Positions 57,460 to 64,000 of a DNA stretch of 64,000 nt are shown here, one piece after another. The notes under the pieces are model-generated. The model was given only the letters and a program-made list of their open reading frames with translations, was not told the DNA's origin and made no database searches. Numbering within the stretch: position 1 is the first letter of the stretch; the number at the start of each line of letters is the position of its first letter. A program made the translations under genes and the position numbers. The stretch is from Bacillus sp. 03113 (GTDB lineage: Bacteria > Bacillota > Bacilli > Bacillales > Cytobacillaceae), in the NCBI RefSeq assembly GCF_006546985.1, contig NZ_VATK01000004.1:124001-188000 (forward strand), read 5' to 3'.

Positions 57460-58230
57460 TTAGATTAATCCACATTTTTTTAATCCATTCCAAATCCCAT
57501 CTTGATCTACATCATTTGTAACAATATCCGCAAACTTTTTTACTTCTTCCGTTGCATTCCCCATTGCTACTCCTGTACCAACTGCTTGCAGCATTTCAAT
57601 ATCATTAAGAGCGTCCCCGAAAGCGTAAACATCCTCTATCTTAAATCCTAAACGATCAATAAGCTTATGGATCCCCTCTGCTTTTGAACCTCCTGCTGGT
57701 AATATATCTACACCATATGTATGCCATCGGATAAACTTAAATTGTGAATACACTGCAATATATTGTTCTTCTTCACCTTCATTACAAAAAACAATACATT
57801 GATAAATCTTATTTTCTTTATAAAATTGGAGGTCTTTTTCAGGATGAGGAAATTTTAAAGACCCCATACTCTCCTTCATTTTTATACTTTTCGTGACACT
57901 TGCTTTCATCGTATTTTCATTCATAAAAAGCATGGAATGATCATTACGGTATGAATGCTGTAAAAACAGTTCAACATCATCTTCATGCAGCGGATTCTTA
58001 TAGATGACTTCATTTTCAAACACGACATATTGTCCATTAAAGCTTACATAAGAATCTATATCTAATTCTTCTCTTAAGCTTTTAAACATAAAAGGAGATC
58101 TGCCAGTTGCAATGGCAACAAACACTCCATTTTCTTTCAATTGTTTAATCGCTTCTTTTGTTTTAGCGGGAATTTTCTTTTCGTGATCCAATAATGTGCC
58201 ATCAATATCAAAAAAAACAATCTTTTTCAA
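57460..58230 (-). CDS. ykrA: HAD-superfamily (Cof-type) phosphatase YkrA
   Basis: 256 residues. HAD motif I FFDIDGTLLDHEK (nucleophile Asp and acid/base Asp), motif II ATGRSP, motif III Lys in GGSKAEGIHKLI, and motif IV FGDALNDIEML. A Cof-type cap domain (about 85-185) is inserted between motifs II and III. The substrate is unknown, probably a small phosphorylated metabolite. It is adjacent to def as in B. subtilis; the insertion of D1 and about 115 bases of unassigned sequence (57343-57459) separate them. Confidence 0.93.
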   Translation of the reverse strand: MKKIVFFDIDGTLLDHEKKIPAKTKEAIKQLKENGVFVAIATGRSPFMFKSLREELDIDSYVSFNGQYVVFENEVIYKNPLHEDDVELFLQHSYRNDHSMLFMNENTMKASVTKSIKMKESMGSLKFPHPEKDLQFYKENKIYQCIVFCNEGEEEQYIAVYSQFKFIRWHTYGVDILPAGGSKAEGIHKLIDRLGFKIEDVYAFGDALNDIEMLQAVGTGVAMGNATEEVKKFADIVTNDVDQDGIWNGLKKCGLI

Positions 58231-58332
58231 AAAAATTCTCCCTCTCTTTTACTTGGTAATATTTAAAATAATAACGACCGAAGCAAAAAGATACAATATT
58301 ATTATATTGGCATTTCCCATATATATCTAGTA

Positions 58333-58452
58333 AGAAAAGCGTAAGCGCCTTGATCAGCCCTGAAGAAAAATGTTCTAATGGCTCAAAAAGTGTTTTTTAC
58401 TTTTAGAGACATTAGAACATTTTTCACACGGGCTAGGCGCTGAAGCTAAACA
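58333..58452 (+). repeat. Family A hairpin repeat, copy A6
   Basis: Best-folding copy: GAAAAATGTTCTAATG pairs perfectly over 16 bases with CATTAGAACATTTTTC, below it AGCCC with GGGCT, and at the base AGCGCCT with AGGCGCT after the bulged TGATC; above it CTC / GAG and AAAAGT / ACTTTT. Confidence 0.85.
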
Positions 58453-58453
58453 G

Positions 58454-58530
58454 TAAGAAAAGTGGCCGATTAAAAGCGCCACGGCCTTATGTCTTCATCG
58501 GCACTCGTACATCCTGTACTTCGCAAGCGC
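58454..58530 (+). repeat. Family B repeat, copy B6
   Basis: AAGAAAAGTGGCCGATTAAAAGCGCC start and ATGTCTTCATCGGCACTCGTACATCC core, directly after A6; followed by a partial GCAAGCGCCTTGATCAGC end of another A/C copy. Confidence 0.72.
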
Positions 58531-58718
58531 CTTGATCAGCAGACTTATCAATTTTGTCTTTTAAAACTAGTCTATAATAATTTTCTTAATGCTATCATAT
58601 ACTATAATAATAATTGAGAAAAATTACTGAAAAAGAAAACTTCTATTAGTAAGCGATTCGCGAAGGCTTTACTTTGGACAAGAATTGTTTAAAATAGAAA
58701 GTAAGGAGTTGATCCACT

Positions 58719-58790
58719 ATGTTAAAAAAGCTAAGAAAGAAGCTTTTAAAACAGTGGAAGGATATGCTTCGCAAAAAATCCATTGCTTAA
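58719..58790 (+). CDS. Candidate 23-residue basic amphipathic peptide
   Basis: MLKKLRKKLLKQWKDMLRKK followed by SIA and TAA. AAGGAG lies ten bases upstream and a strong terminator follows ten bases after the stop, so the whole unit looks like a dedicated small gene. Ten of 23 residues are K/R and the leucines fall on one helical face, as in membrane-surface-binding peptides. Not recognised; coding is inferred from RBS, terminator and composition. Confidence 0.55.
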   Translation: MLKKLRKKLLKQWKDMLRKKSIA

Positions 58791-58799
58791 TCTTGATTT

Positions 58800-58834
58800 T
58801 TGAGCCCTTCAAACTTGCGAAGGGCTCCTTCCTT
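58800..58834 (+). terminator. Terminator after the small-peptide gene
   Basis: GAGCCCTTC pairs with GAAGGGCTC, followed by CTTCCTTAT; it starts ten bases after the peptide stop. Confidence 0.75.
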
Positions 58835-59008
58835 ATAGTAAATTAAAGCACAGCGGTTAAAGAAAAGCGGAAGCTATTTTTATACATAACGTACTTATTT
58901 ATAATTTTTTTCCATTTAAGGATAGAAAAATCAACTTAAGAAAAAACATGAAAAACATGTTGTTTTTTTATATAATATAAAAAGCTAAAAAATGAAGGAG
59001 CGATAATA

Positions 59009-59221
59009 ATGATATTTAAAGTTTATTATCAAGAATTAATTACAGAAGTACCTGTTCGTGAAAAAACAAAAACACTTTTTATCGAAGCTAATTCGGAAAG
59101 AGATGTTCGGACAAAATTGGCAAAAAACCCATATAATATTGAGTTTGTAACACCTGTTGATAACGCATTCTTAGAGTATGAGAAACAAAAAGAAGATTTT
59201 ACTGTATTGGAGATTGAATAA
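59009..59221 (+). CDS. rpoY: RNA polymerase epsilon subunit
   Basis: 70-residue small RNA polymerase subunit of Firmicutes (former YkzG, DUF1447). Family core: [49 protein letters not shown] lies eight bases before the ATG, and a TATAAT at 58971 may be its -10 box. Three bases separate it from rnjA, the conserved rpoY-rnjA operon. Confidence 0.96.
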   Translation: MIFKVYYQELITEVPVREKTKTLFIEANSERDVRTKLAKNPYNIEFVTPVDNAFLEYEKQKEDFTVLEIE

Positions 59222-59224
59222 TAT

Positions 59225-60892
59225 ATGAAATTTGTAAAAAATGATCAAACAGCTGTATTTGCCCTGGGAGGGCTAGGGGAAATCGGTAAAAATACGTACG
59301 GTGTACAATTTCAAGATGAAATTATTTTGATCGACGCAGGTATTAAGTTCCCTGAAGACGAATTACTTGGAATTGATTATGTTATTCCAGACTACACTTA
59401 TTTAATTAAAAACGAAGATAAAATAAAAGGTCTTTTTATCACACATGGTCACGAAGATCATATTGGCGGTATCCCATATTTATTAAGAGCTATAAATATT
59501 CCGATATATGGCGGGAAGCTCGCTTTAGGATTAATTAAAAATAAATTAGAAGAGCACGGATTATTAAGACAAGCAAAGTTACACGAAATAAAAGAAGATG
59601 ATATCATAAAATTCAGAAAAACATCTGTTACTTTCTTCCGTACAACACACAGCATACCTGATTCTTATGGGATTGTTGTAAAAACACCACCGGGCCAAAT
59701 TGTCCATACAGGTGACTTTAAGTTTGACTTTACTCCTGTTGGGGAACCAGCAAATTTAACAAAAATGGCCGAAATCGGAAAAGAAGGTGTACTTTGCCTA
59801 TTATCTGACAGTACAAATAGTGAAGTTCCCAACTTTACAATGTCTGAGCGTCGTGTAGGCGAAAGCATTCATGATATTTTCAGAAAAGTAGATGGGAGAA
59901 TCATTTTCGCTACTTTCGCTTCAAACATTCACCGATTACAGCAAGTAACAGAGGCTGCAATCGCAAATGATAGAAAAATCGCTGTGTTTGGACGAAGCAT
60001 GGAAGCAGCAATTGAAATCGGTCGTGATCTTGGTTATATAAGAGCACCTAAAGAAACATTTATAGATGCACAGCAGATCAATAGAATTCCAGCGAATAAA
60101 GTAACGATCCTATGTACAGGTAGCCAAGGAGAACCAATGGCAGCTCTATCAAGAATTGCAAACGGTACCCATCGACAAATACAAATTATTCCTGGTGATA
60201 CAGTCGTCTTCTCATCTTCTCCTATCCCAGGAAACACAATTAGTGTTAGCAGAACCATTAATATGTTATTTAGAGCTGGCGCAGAAGTCATCCATGGTTC
60301 ATTAAGTGATATTCATACATCCGGTCATGGTGGTCAAGAAGAACAAAAGCTAATGCTTAGACTAATGAAGCCAAAATTCTTTATGCCTATCCATGGTGAA
60401 TATAGAATGCAGAAAATGCACAATAAATTAGCTGTAGATTGCGGAGTAGAAGAAGAAAATTGCTTTATCATGGATAATGGTGAAGTTTTAGCTTTATCAG
60501 ATAGCACAGCCCAAGTTGCTGGGAAAATTCCTTCTGGCTCTGTCTATATTGATGGCAGTGGAATTGGAGATATTGGAAACATCGTATTAAGAGATCGTAG
60601 AATACTTTCTGAAGAAGGTTTAGTTGTTGTAGTTGTAAGCATAAACATGAAAGAATTTAAAATTTCAGCAGGACCAGATATTATTTCACGTGGATTCGTT
60701 TACATGCGTGAATCGGGTGATCTTATTAATGACGCTCAAAGCTTAATTTCTAAGCATTTAAATAAAGTAATGGAACGTAAAACGACACAATGGTCAGAAA
60801 TAAAAAATGAAATTACAGATACATTAGCTCCATTCCTTTATGAAAAAACAAAACGTCGTCCAATGATTCTTCCTATTATTATGGAGGTCTAG
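59225..60892 (+). CDS. rnjA: Ribonuclease J1
   Basis: 5'-3' exonuclease and endonuclease central to mRNA turnover and 16S rRNA maturation. 555 residues, metallo-beta-lactamase/beta-CASP fold: [10 protein letters not shown] (about 73-82), [13 protein letters not shown], the beta-CASP domain with FGRSME, HTSGHGG and [11 protein letters not shown], and the C-terminal domain. All zinc ligands visible in these motifs are conserved. It starts on ATG three bases after rpoY, lacking a strong site of its own, so it is probably coupled. Confidence 0.98.
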   Translation: MKFVKNDQTAVFALGGLGEIGKNTYGVQFQDEIILIDAGIKFPEDELLGIDYVIPDYTYLIKNEDKIKGLFITHGHEDHIGGIPYLLRAINIPIYGGKLALGLIKNKLEEHGLLRQAKLHEIKEDDIIKFRKTSVTFFRTTHSIPDSYGIVVKTPPGQIVHTGDFKFDFTPVGEPANLTKMAEIGKEGVLCLLSDSTNSEVPNFTMSERRVGESIHDIFRKVDGRIIFATFASNIHRLQQVTEAAIANDRKIAVFGRSMEAAIEIGRDLGYIRAPKETFIDAQQINRIPANKVTILCTGSQGEPMAALSRIANGTHRQIQIIPGDTVVFSSSPIPGNTISVSRTINMLFRAGAEVIHGSLSDIHTSGHGGQEEQKLMLRLMKPKFFMPIHGEYRMQKMHNKLAVDCGVEEENCFIMDNGEVLALSDSTAQVAGKIPSGSVYIDGSGIGDIGNIVLRDRRILSEEGLVVVVVSINMKEFKISAGPDIISRGFVYMRESGDLINDAQSLISKHLNKVMERKTTQWSEIKNEITDTLAPFLYEKTKRRPMILPIIMEV

Positions 60893-60901
60893 ATAATAAA
60901 T

Positions 60902-60946
60902 TGAAAAGCGGAAATGCTATGTTTAAGGCACTTCCGCTTTTCTTTT
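60902..60946 (+). terminator. Terminator of rpoY-rnjA
   Basis: GAAAAGCGGAA pairs with TTCCGCTTTTC, followed by TTTTTG, ten bases after the stop. The GAAAAGCGGAA arm is the same as the outer end of families A and B. Confidence 0.88.
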
Positions 60947-61055
60947 TGTCTAGCTACAGGTGCCATCAGCTCGATGTCATAAGCCAACCAGGTAGGTAAG
61001 GTAAATAACAACCTTTCCAACCTGGTTGGCTTGCTTGCCGCCGATAAGCTGGCCC
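60947..61055. repeat. Family E intergenic hairpin
   Basis: Starts TGTCTAGCTACAGGTGCC, with a perfect 13-bp stem AAGCCAACCAGGT / ACCTGGTTGGCTT enclosing AGGT / ACCT, and ends in GATAAGCTGGCCCCTT. The TGTCTAGC end is the reverse of the GCTAGACA terminus of families A and C. Confidence 0.65.
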
Positions 61056-61068
61056 CTTCCTTTTCTTT

Positions 61069-61728
61069 TTAACTCATTACTTTATGTTCGAAACGTTTTA
61101 TATCTACATCTGCTCCTATGACAATTAGAATATCATCCTCATGAATGATTTCAGTTGCTTGAGGAGAAACAATAATTTCACTGTTTCTTTTAATTGCTAC
61201 TATATTAATTCCATATTTAGCTCGAATATCCAAATCCATAATTGAATGGCCTTCTAACTTGCCTCTTGCTACAATCTCTACAATGCTATGTTCATCCGAA
61301 AGCTCCAAATAATCTAAAACACTGTTAGATAAAATGTTATGAGCAATTCTTTGTCCCATATCACGCTCCGGGTGAACAACATGATCAGCACCAATCTTTC
61401 GTAACACTTTCTCATGGTAATCATTTTGAGCCTTAACCGTAATATTAACCACACCTAATTCTTTTAATATGAGTGTGGTTAGTATACTAGCCTGGATATC
61501 CTCTCCGATCGCAACAATAATATGATCAAAATTACGGATACCTAAACTTTTAAGAACAGCTTCATCAGTAGAATCAGCTACAACTGCATGAGAAACTATT
61601 GAAGAAAATTCATTGACTTTATCTTCGTTGTTATCTATGGCCATGACTTCTAGTCCTTGTTCTGATAGAGCTTGACATATGCTTCCTCCAAATCGTCCTA
61701 ATCCAATAACTGCGAACTCTTTCTTCAT
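61069..61728 (-). CDS. ktrC: Potassium uptake regulatory subunit KtrC (RCK protein)
   Basis: Cytosolic gating subunit of a Ktr K+ channel; binds ATP/ADP through its RCK_N domain and c-di-AMP through the RCK_C domain in B. subtilis. 219 residues: Rossmann motif VIGLGRFGGSIC with Asp in AIDNNEDKV (about 7-36), then the RCK_C domain (about 135-219). GGAGGAATC precedes the ATG. No ydaO/c-di-AMP riboswitch is seen in its short leader. Its membrane partner KtrD is not in the window. Corresponds to B. subtilis ykqB. Confidence 0.94.
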   Translation of the reverse strand: MKKEFAVIGLGRFGGSICQALSEQGLEVMAIDNNEDKVNEFSSIVSHAVVADSTDEAVLKSLGIRNFDHIIVAIGEDIQASILTTLILKELGVVNITVKAQNDYHEKVLRKIGADHVVHPERDMGQRIAHNILSNSVLDYLELSDEHSIVEIVARGKLEGHSIMDLDIRAKYGINIVAIKRNSEIIVSPQATEIIHEDDILIVIGADVDIKRFEHKVMS

Positions 61729-61891
61729 CTGATTCCTCCGTCAATATACACACTCTATTATTCTTTTTAAACCTCTACAGTATTCCTAAGCCGCTATTTT
61801 CCTTATTTGGCTCAACAATCGTTTGAGATTGTATTTTACTATATGTTATCATACTAAATATTCATTAGCATAGAATGGATTATCAAAGAAG

Positions 61892-61920
61892 TAAAACCTT
61901 GTCCATATGACAAGGTTTTA
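61892..61920 (-). terminator. Terminator of ykuV
   Basis: AAAACCTTGTC pairs with GACAAGGTTTT; located after the ykuV stop on the minus strand. Confidence 0.82.
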
Positions 61921-61936
61921 CTTATCCAGCAAATGT

Positions 61937-62392
61937 TTATTGCACTTTTTCCATCTCATCTAGTACACGATTTACACGTTTTTCAAGCATCTTCATTCCG
62001 CTTCCACCTGCCTGAAAATGCCGTAGCTTTCCATCTTTATCAAACACATAGTATGCAGGGACATATTGGTTTTCAAAAGCTTCAGTTAATTTATGCTCGC
62101 TATCTACAAATATCGGCTGAATAATACCATGATCTTCAGCTACTTTCTTGATTTCATCAAGATTCAAATCATCTTCAGAACGTGGCATATGAACAGCAAT
62201 AACATTCAATTTATCTTTATATTCATCTCGAAATTGATTCACCTGAGGCATTGCTTCTTTGCACAGGTGACAGCTAATAGACCAAAAATGAACCAAAGTT
62301 GGTTTATTACCGACCAAATCATTTTTCGTTGTTTTTCCATTTAACCATTCTGTTGCACCTTCAAGCTCTGGCATTTGATCACGTAGTTTCAT
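61937..62392 (-). CDS. ykuV: Thiol-disulfide oxidoreductase YkuV
   Basis: 151-residue cytosolic thioredoxin-like protein, reported for B. subtilis YkuV as a general thiol reductant. Catalytic motif WSISCHLC (Cys41 and Cys44), family segments MPQVNQFRDEYKDKLNVIAVHMPRSEDDL (cut here) and FENQYVPAYYVFDKDGKLRHFQ with the cis-proline. No signal peptide. The ATG at 62392 follows GGAGG by seven bases; the longer frame begins inside that site. It lies just downstream of the peroxiredoxin ykuU, and could serve as its reductant. Confidence 0.95.
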   Translation of the reverse strand: MKLRDQMPELEGATEWLNGKTTKNDLVGNKPTLVHFWSISCHLCKEAMPQVNQFRDEYKDKLNVIAVHMPRSEDDLNLDEIKKVAEDHGIIQPIFVDSEHKLTEAFENQYVPAYYVFDKDGKLRHFQAGGSGMKMLEKRVNRVLDEMEKVQ

Positions 62393-62478
62393 GTTCTTGC
62401 CTCCATTATTCATTAATTTTTAGATTTTTAACATGATATTATTAATTTATAAGTAAAGTGAATTGGAACAGAGATTTT

Positions 62479-62514
62479 TAAAAAAGACCTAACGATAGTG
62501 TTAGGCCTTTTTCG
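62479..62514 (-). terminator. Terminator of ykuU
   Basis: AAGGCCTAAC / GTTAGGTCTT stem with T run on the minus strand, shortly after the ykuU stop, suggesting that ykuV may have a separate promoter or partial readthrough. Confidence 0.82.
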
Positions 62515-62534
62515 TAAGTATTTTTTTGGAGGGA

Positions 62535-63077
62535 TTATAGTGTTTTTTGTCCTGGTTTCCAGTTTGCAGGGCAAAGTCCACCAGTTTGTAATGCTTGTAG
62601 TACACGTAAAGTTTCGTCTACATCACGGCCAATGTTATTATGGTTTACTACTTGATATTGCAATTCACCTTCTGGATTGATAATGAATAATCCACGAAGA
62701 GCTATACCATCTTCTTCAATTAATACACCATAGTCTCGTGATATGGTATGGTTTGTATCCGCTGCTAAAGGATAATTAAGATCTCCTAATCCATTATCTT
62801 TACGATCTGTTTTAATCCATGCTAAATGCGTATGAATTGTATCAGTAGAAACACCAACTATAACTGCATCAAGATCTTCAAACTCGTCATTACGGTCAGA
62901 TAGAGCAGTGATTTCAGTAGGACATACAAAAGTAAAGTCCATTGGATAGAAGAAAAGAACCGTCCATTTTTCATTCTTAATATTTTCCTCAAGGCTTACT
63001 TTTCCGAATTCTTTATTAGGTAATACAGCTTCCATTTCAAATTTTGGTGCTTGTTTTCCTACAAAGCGTTCTGGCAT
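62535..63077 (-). CDS. ykuU: 2-Cys peroxiredoxin YkuU (AhpC/TSA family)
   Basis: Reduces H2O2 and organic peroxides. 180 residues: peroxidatic Cys52 in FTFVCPTEI, catalytic Arg region, and resolving Cys169 in GGLCPANW, so a typical 2-Cys Prx. GGAGGGATTTT precedes the ATG. A textbook sigma-A promoter (63156-63184) drives it, with a PerR-like box on the -10 and a perfect palindrome in the leader. Confidence 0.96.
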   Translation of the reverse strand: MPERFVGKQAPKFEMEAVLPNKEFGKVSLEENIKNEKWTVLFFYPMDFTFVCPTEITALSDRNDEFEDLDAVIVGVSTDTIHTHLAWIKTDRKDNGLGDLNYPLAADTNHTISRDYGVLIEEDGIALRGLFIINPEGELQYQVVNHNNIGRDVDETLRVLQALQTGGLCPANWKPGQKTL

Positions 63078-63103
63078 GATAAAATCCCTCCAATATCATT
63101 TTT

Positions 63104-63133
63104 AAATGAGAAAATCAATTGATTTTCTCATTT
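63104..63133. promoter_or_regulatory. 30-bp perfect palindrome in the ykuU leader
   Basis: AAATGAGAAAATCAA joined without loop to its exact complement, 27-56 bases upstream of the ykuU ATG and about +16 to +45 of the transcript. Either an operator for a dimeric repressor or a 5' stabilising hairpin. Confidence 0.6.
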
Positions 63134-63147
63134 ATTATCGTGTTAAA

Positions 63148-63162
63148 CAATCATTATTATAG
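63148..63162 (-). promoter_or_regulatory. PerR-like box at the ykuU promoter
   Basis: Minus-strand CTATAATAATGATTG agrees with the PerR consensus TTATAATNATTATAA in ten of fourteen defined positions and covers the -10 box of a peroxide-defence gene. Inferred from sequence only. Confidence 0.45.
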
Positions 63163-63184
63163 TTGTTTTCAGTATTTTAGTCAA
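63156..63184 (-). promoter_or_regulatory. Sigma-A promoter of ykuU
   Basis: Minus-strand TTGACT (63179-63184), exactly 17 bases, TATAAT (63156-63161): eleven of twelve consensus positions. Confidence 0.82.
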
Positions 63185-63345
63185 CGCTAAATAATAATTA
63201 ATTTAATTAAATACTCATTATAAAAATCGAACATTACAGCCTACTATTTGTTTTACCCAATTGCTAAAAAAATAGTCCAAAATACTGCTTCTATTTATTC
63301 TTAAGTTTACCAAATCTCACGAAACTAATAAAACAATACGCTTAA

Positions 63346-63400
63346 AAAAGAAAAGCGCAAACGCTATGCTGGATTGCACAGGGCGCTTACGCTTCTCTTT
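63346..63400 (-). terminator. Terminator of ykuR
   Basis: On the minus strand AAGAGAAGCGTAAGCGC pairs with GCGTTTGCGCTTTTCTT and runs into TTTTTT, right after the stop. Confidence 0.82.
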
Positions 63401-64000
63401 TTACTTTCCTTTAAATTCAATATACTTTGTAATCATGTCAATAGCTGTTTGAATGGCTGTTTCATTAGGGCTGAGTTTTGCATGATGAAGTCCGTATTCA
63501 GAATCGACACCAAGCCAAAACATAAATCCTGGAATTTCTTTTAACATGTAACCAAAATCCTCACCTGTCATCGCTTCTGTGCATTCATGTACATGAATAT
63601 CTGTGTTTGTATGGACAAAATCCATAAACTCTCTTGTTAAGACTTCTTCATTATCAACCTCATAATACATACAACCGAAATCTATATTTCCTTCACACTC
63701 ATAACCTACTTCGATTCCTTTAATCATCGAAGCTATTCTGCTCTTCACTTTATGCATTGATTCTACAGAAAGCGTTCGAATAGTCCCCTCTAACCTTGCC
63801 TTCTCAGCGATAATGTTTTGTACGGTTCCACCCGTAATTTTACCTATCGTAATAACCGCACTATCTAAAGGATCTACATTTCTAGAGACGATTGACTGAA
63901 GCTGAGTAACTAGGGCACAAGCAGCTACAATCATATCATTTGTTTTATGAGGATATGCAGCATGTCCACCTTTTCCCTTAAGATCAATAAATAATTCAGA
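63401..64000 (-). CDS. ykuR: N-acetyldiaminopimelate deacetylase, 5' part beyond the window edge
   Basis: C-terminal 199 residues of an M20-family amidohydrolase of the acetylated DAP/lysine pathway (B. subtilis YkuR/DapL, about 374 residues). The visible part begins in the dimerisation domain ([20 protein letters not shown], quoted at its limit) with the conserved histidine, then GTIRTL, and the catalytic-domain end [23 protein letters not shown] and [10 protein letters not shown] with the metal-binding histidine. The frame is open to the last base. The partner gene dapH would be expected just outside the window. Confidence 0.94.
   Translation of the reverse strand, partial: SELFIDLKGKGGHAAYPHKTNDMIVAACALVTQLQSIVSRNVDPLDSAVITIGKITGGTVQNIIAEKARLEGTIRTLSVESMHKVKSRIASMIKGIEVGYECEGNIDFGCMYYEVDNEEVLTREFMDFVHTNTDIHVHECTEAMTGEDFGYMLKEIPGFMFWLGVDSEYGLHHAKLSPNETAIQTAIDMITKYIEFKGK

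Noticed and set aside
61729-61860. c-di-AMP (ydaO) riboswitch upstream of ktrC
   Set aside because: The leader is only about 130 bp and shows none of the conserved ydaO stems.

Overview
The window is chromosomal DNA of an endospore-forming member of the Bacillaceae (Bacillus sensu lato). It is AT-rich, has strong AAGGAGG-type ribosome binding sites, and follows the gene order of the Bacillus subtilis pdhA - speA - typA - ftsW - pycA - cta - ylb - rpmF - mraZ - spoVD block, read in reverse. Sporulation genes (spoVD, rsfA, ylbJ, the YhcN/YlaJ lipoprotein, the csfG RNA), bacillithiol synthesis (bshC) and a caa3 oxidase all fit this. No prophage, intact IS element, CRISPR array, rRNA or tRNA was seen.

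Layout. 1-6.3 kb: division and cell-wall cluster on the minus strand, mraZ-rsmH-ftsL-pbpB-spoVD (spoVD runs off the left edge). 6.4-9.7 kb: bshC, a DUF3397 membrane protein and a panE-like reductase. 9.9-24 kb: the ylb block, holding an acetyltransferase, rsfA, rpmF, ylbN, tmcAL (ylbM), the Lon-like protease ylbL, ylbJ, coaD, rsmD, the sporulation sRNA csfG, a large unknown stalk-domain protein, ylbG, ylbF, a lipoprotein, ylbE, ylbD, the CAP protein ylbC, ylbB and ylbA. 24-32.4 kb: haem A/O synthesis and caa3 cytochrome oxidase (ctaB-ctaC-ctaD-ctaE-ctaF-ctaG plus a DUF420 assembly factor, with ctaA divergent). 32.7-38 kb: pyruvate carboxylase, ftsW, ylaN. 38-47 kb: PhoH2, ylaJ, an FMN-binding-fold protein, ylaI, ylaH, typA, ylaF, suhB, ykzI, yktB, yktA. 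47.5-55 kb: arginine decarboxylase speA, the dual-function SR1 RNA with its SR1P peptide, and pdhABCD. 55.6-64 kb: ykyA, def, ykrA, a candidate 23-residue peptide, rpoY-rnjA, ktrC, ykuV, ykuU, and ykuR (runs off the right edge).

Almost all genes are core housekeeping. They link central carbon flow (Pyc, PDH), respiration (Cta), septation (PbpB, FtsL, FtsW) and RNA or protein synthesis (RnjA, RpoY, TypA, Def, L32, RsmH, RsmD, TmcAL).

The unusual content lies between genes. A superfamily of interspersed elements (called A, B, C, D and E here) occupies many gaps. Families A and C share the same basal stem and a bulged TGATC but carry different distal hairpins, and copies of A show compensatory changes in the arms. 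Two copies of A form a perfect 124-bp tandem duplication. One C copy supplies the last 23 codons of ctaA. Another C copy was itself interrupted by a 127-bp element (family D) placed exactly after GATAA, and the same element type sits exactly after the GATAA that ends def. Other points: a CTG start codon for ylbC, five 10-bp-phased GTGG boxes in front of mraZ, a PerR-like box and a 30-bp perfect palindrome in front of the peroxiredoxin gene, and a catabolite-response element just downstream of the SR1 start site.
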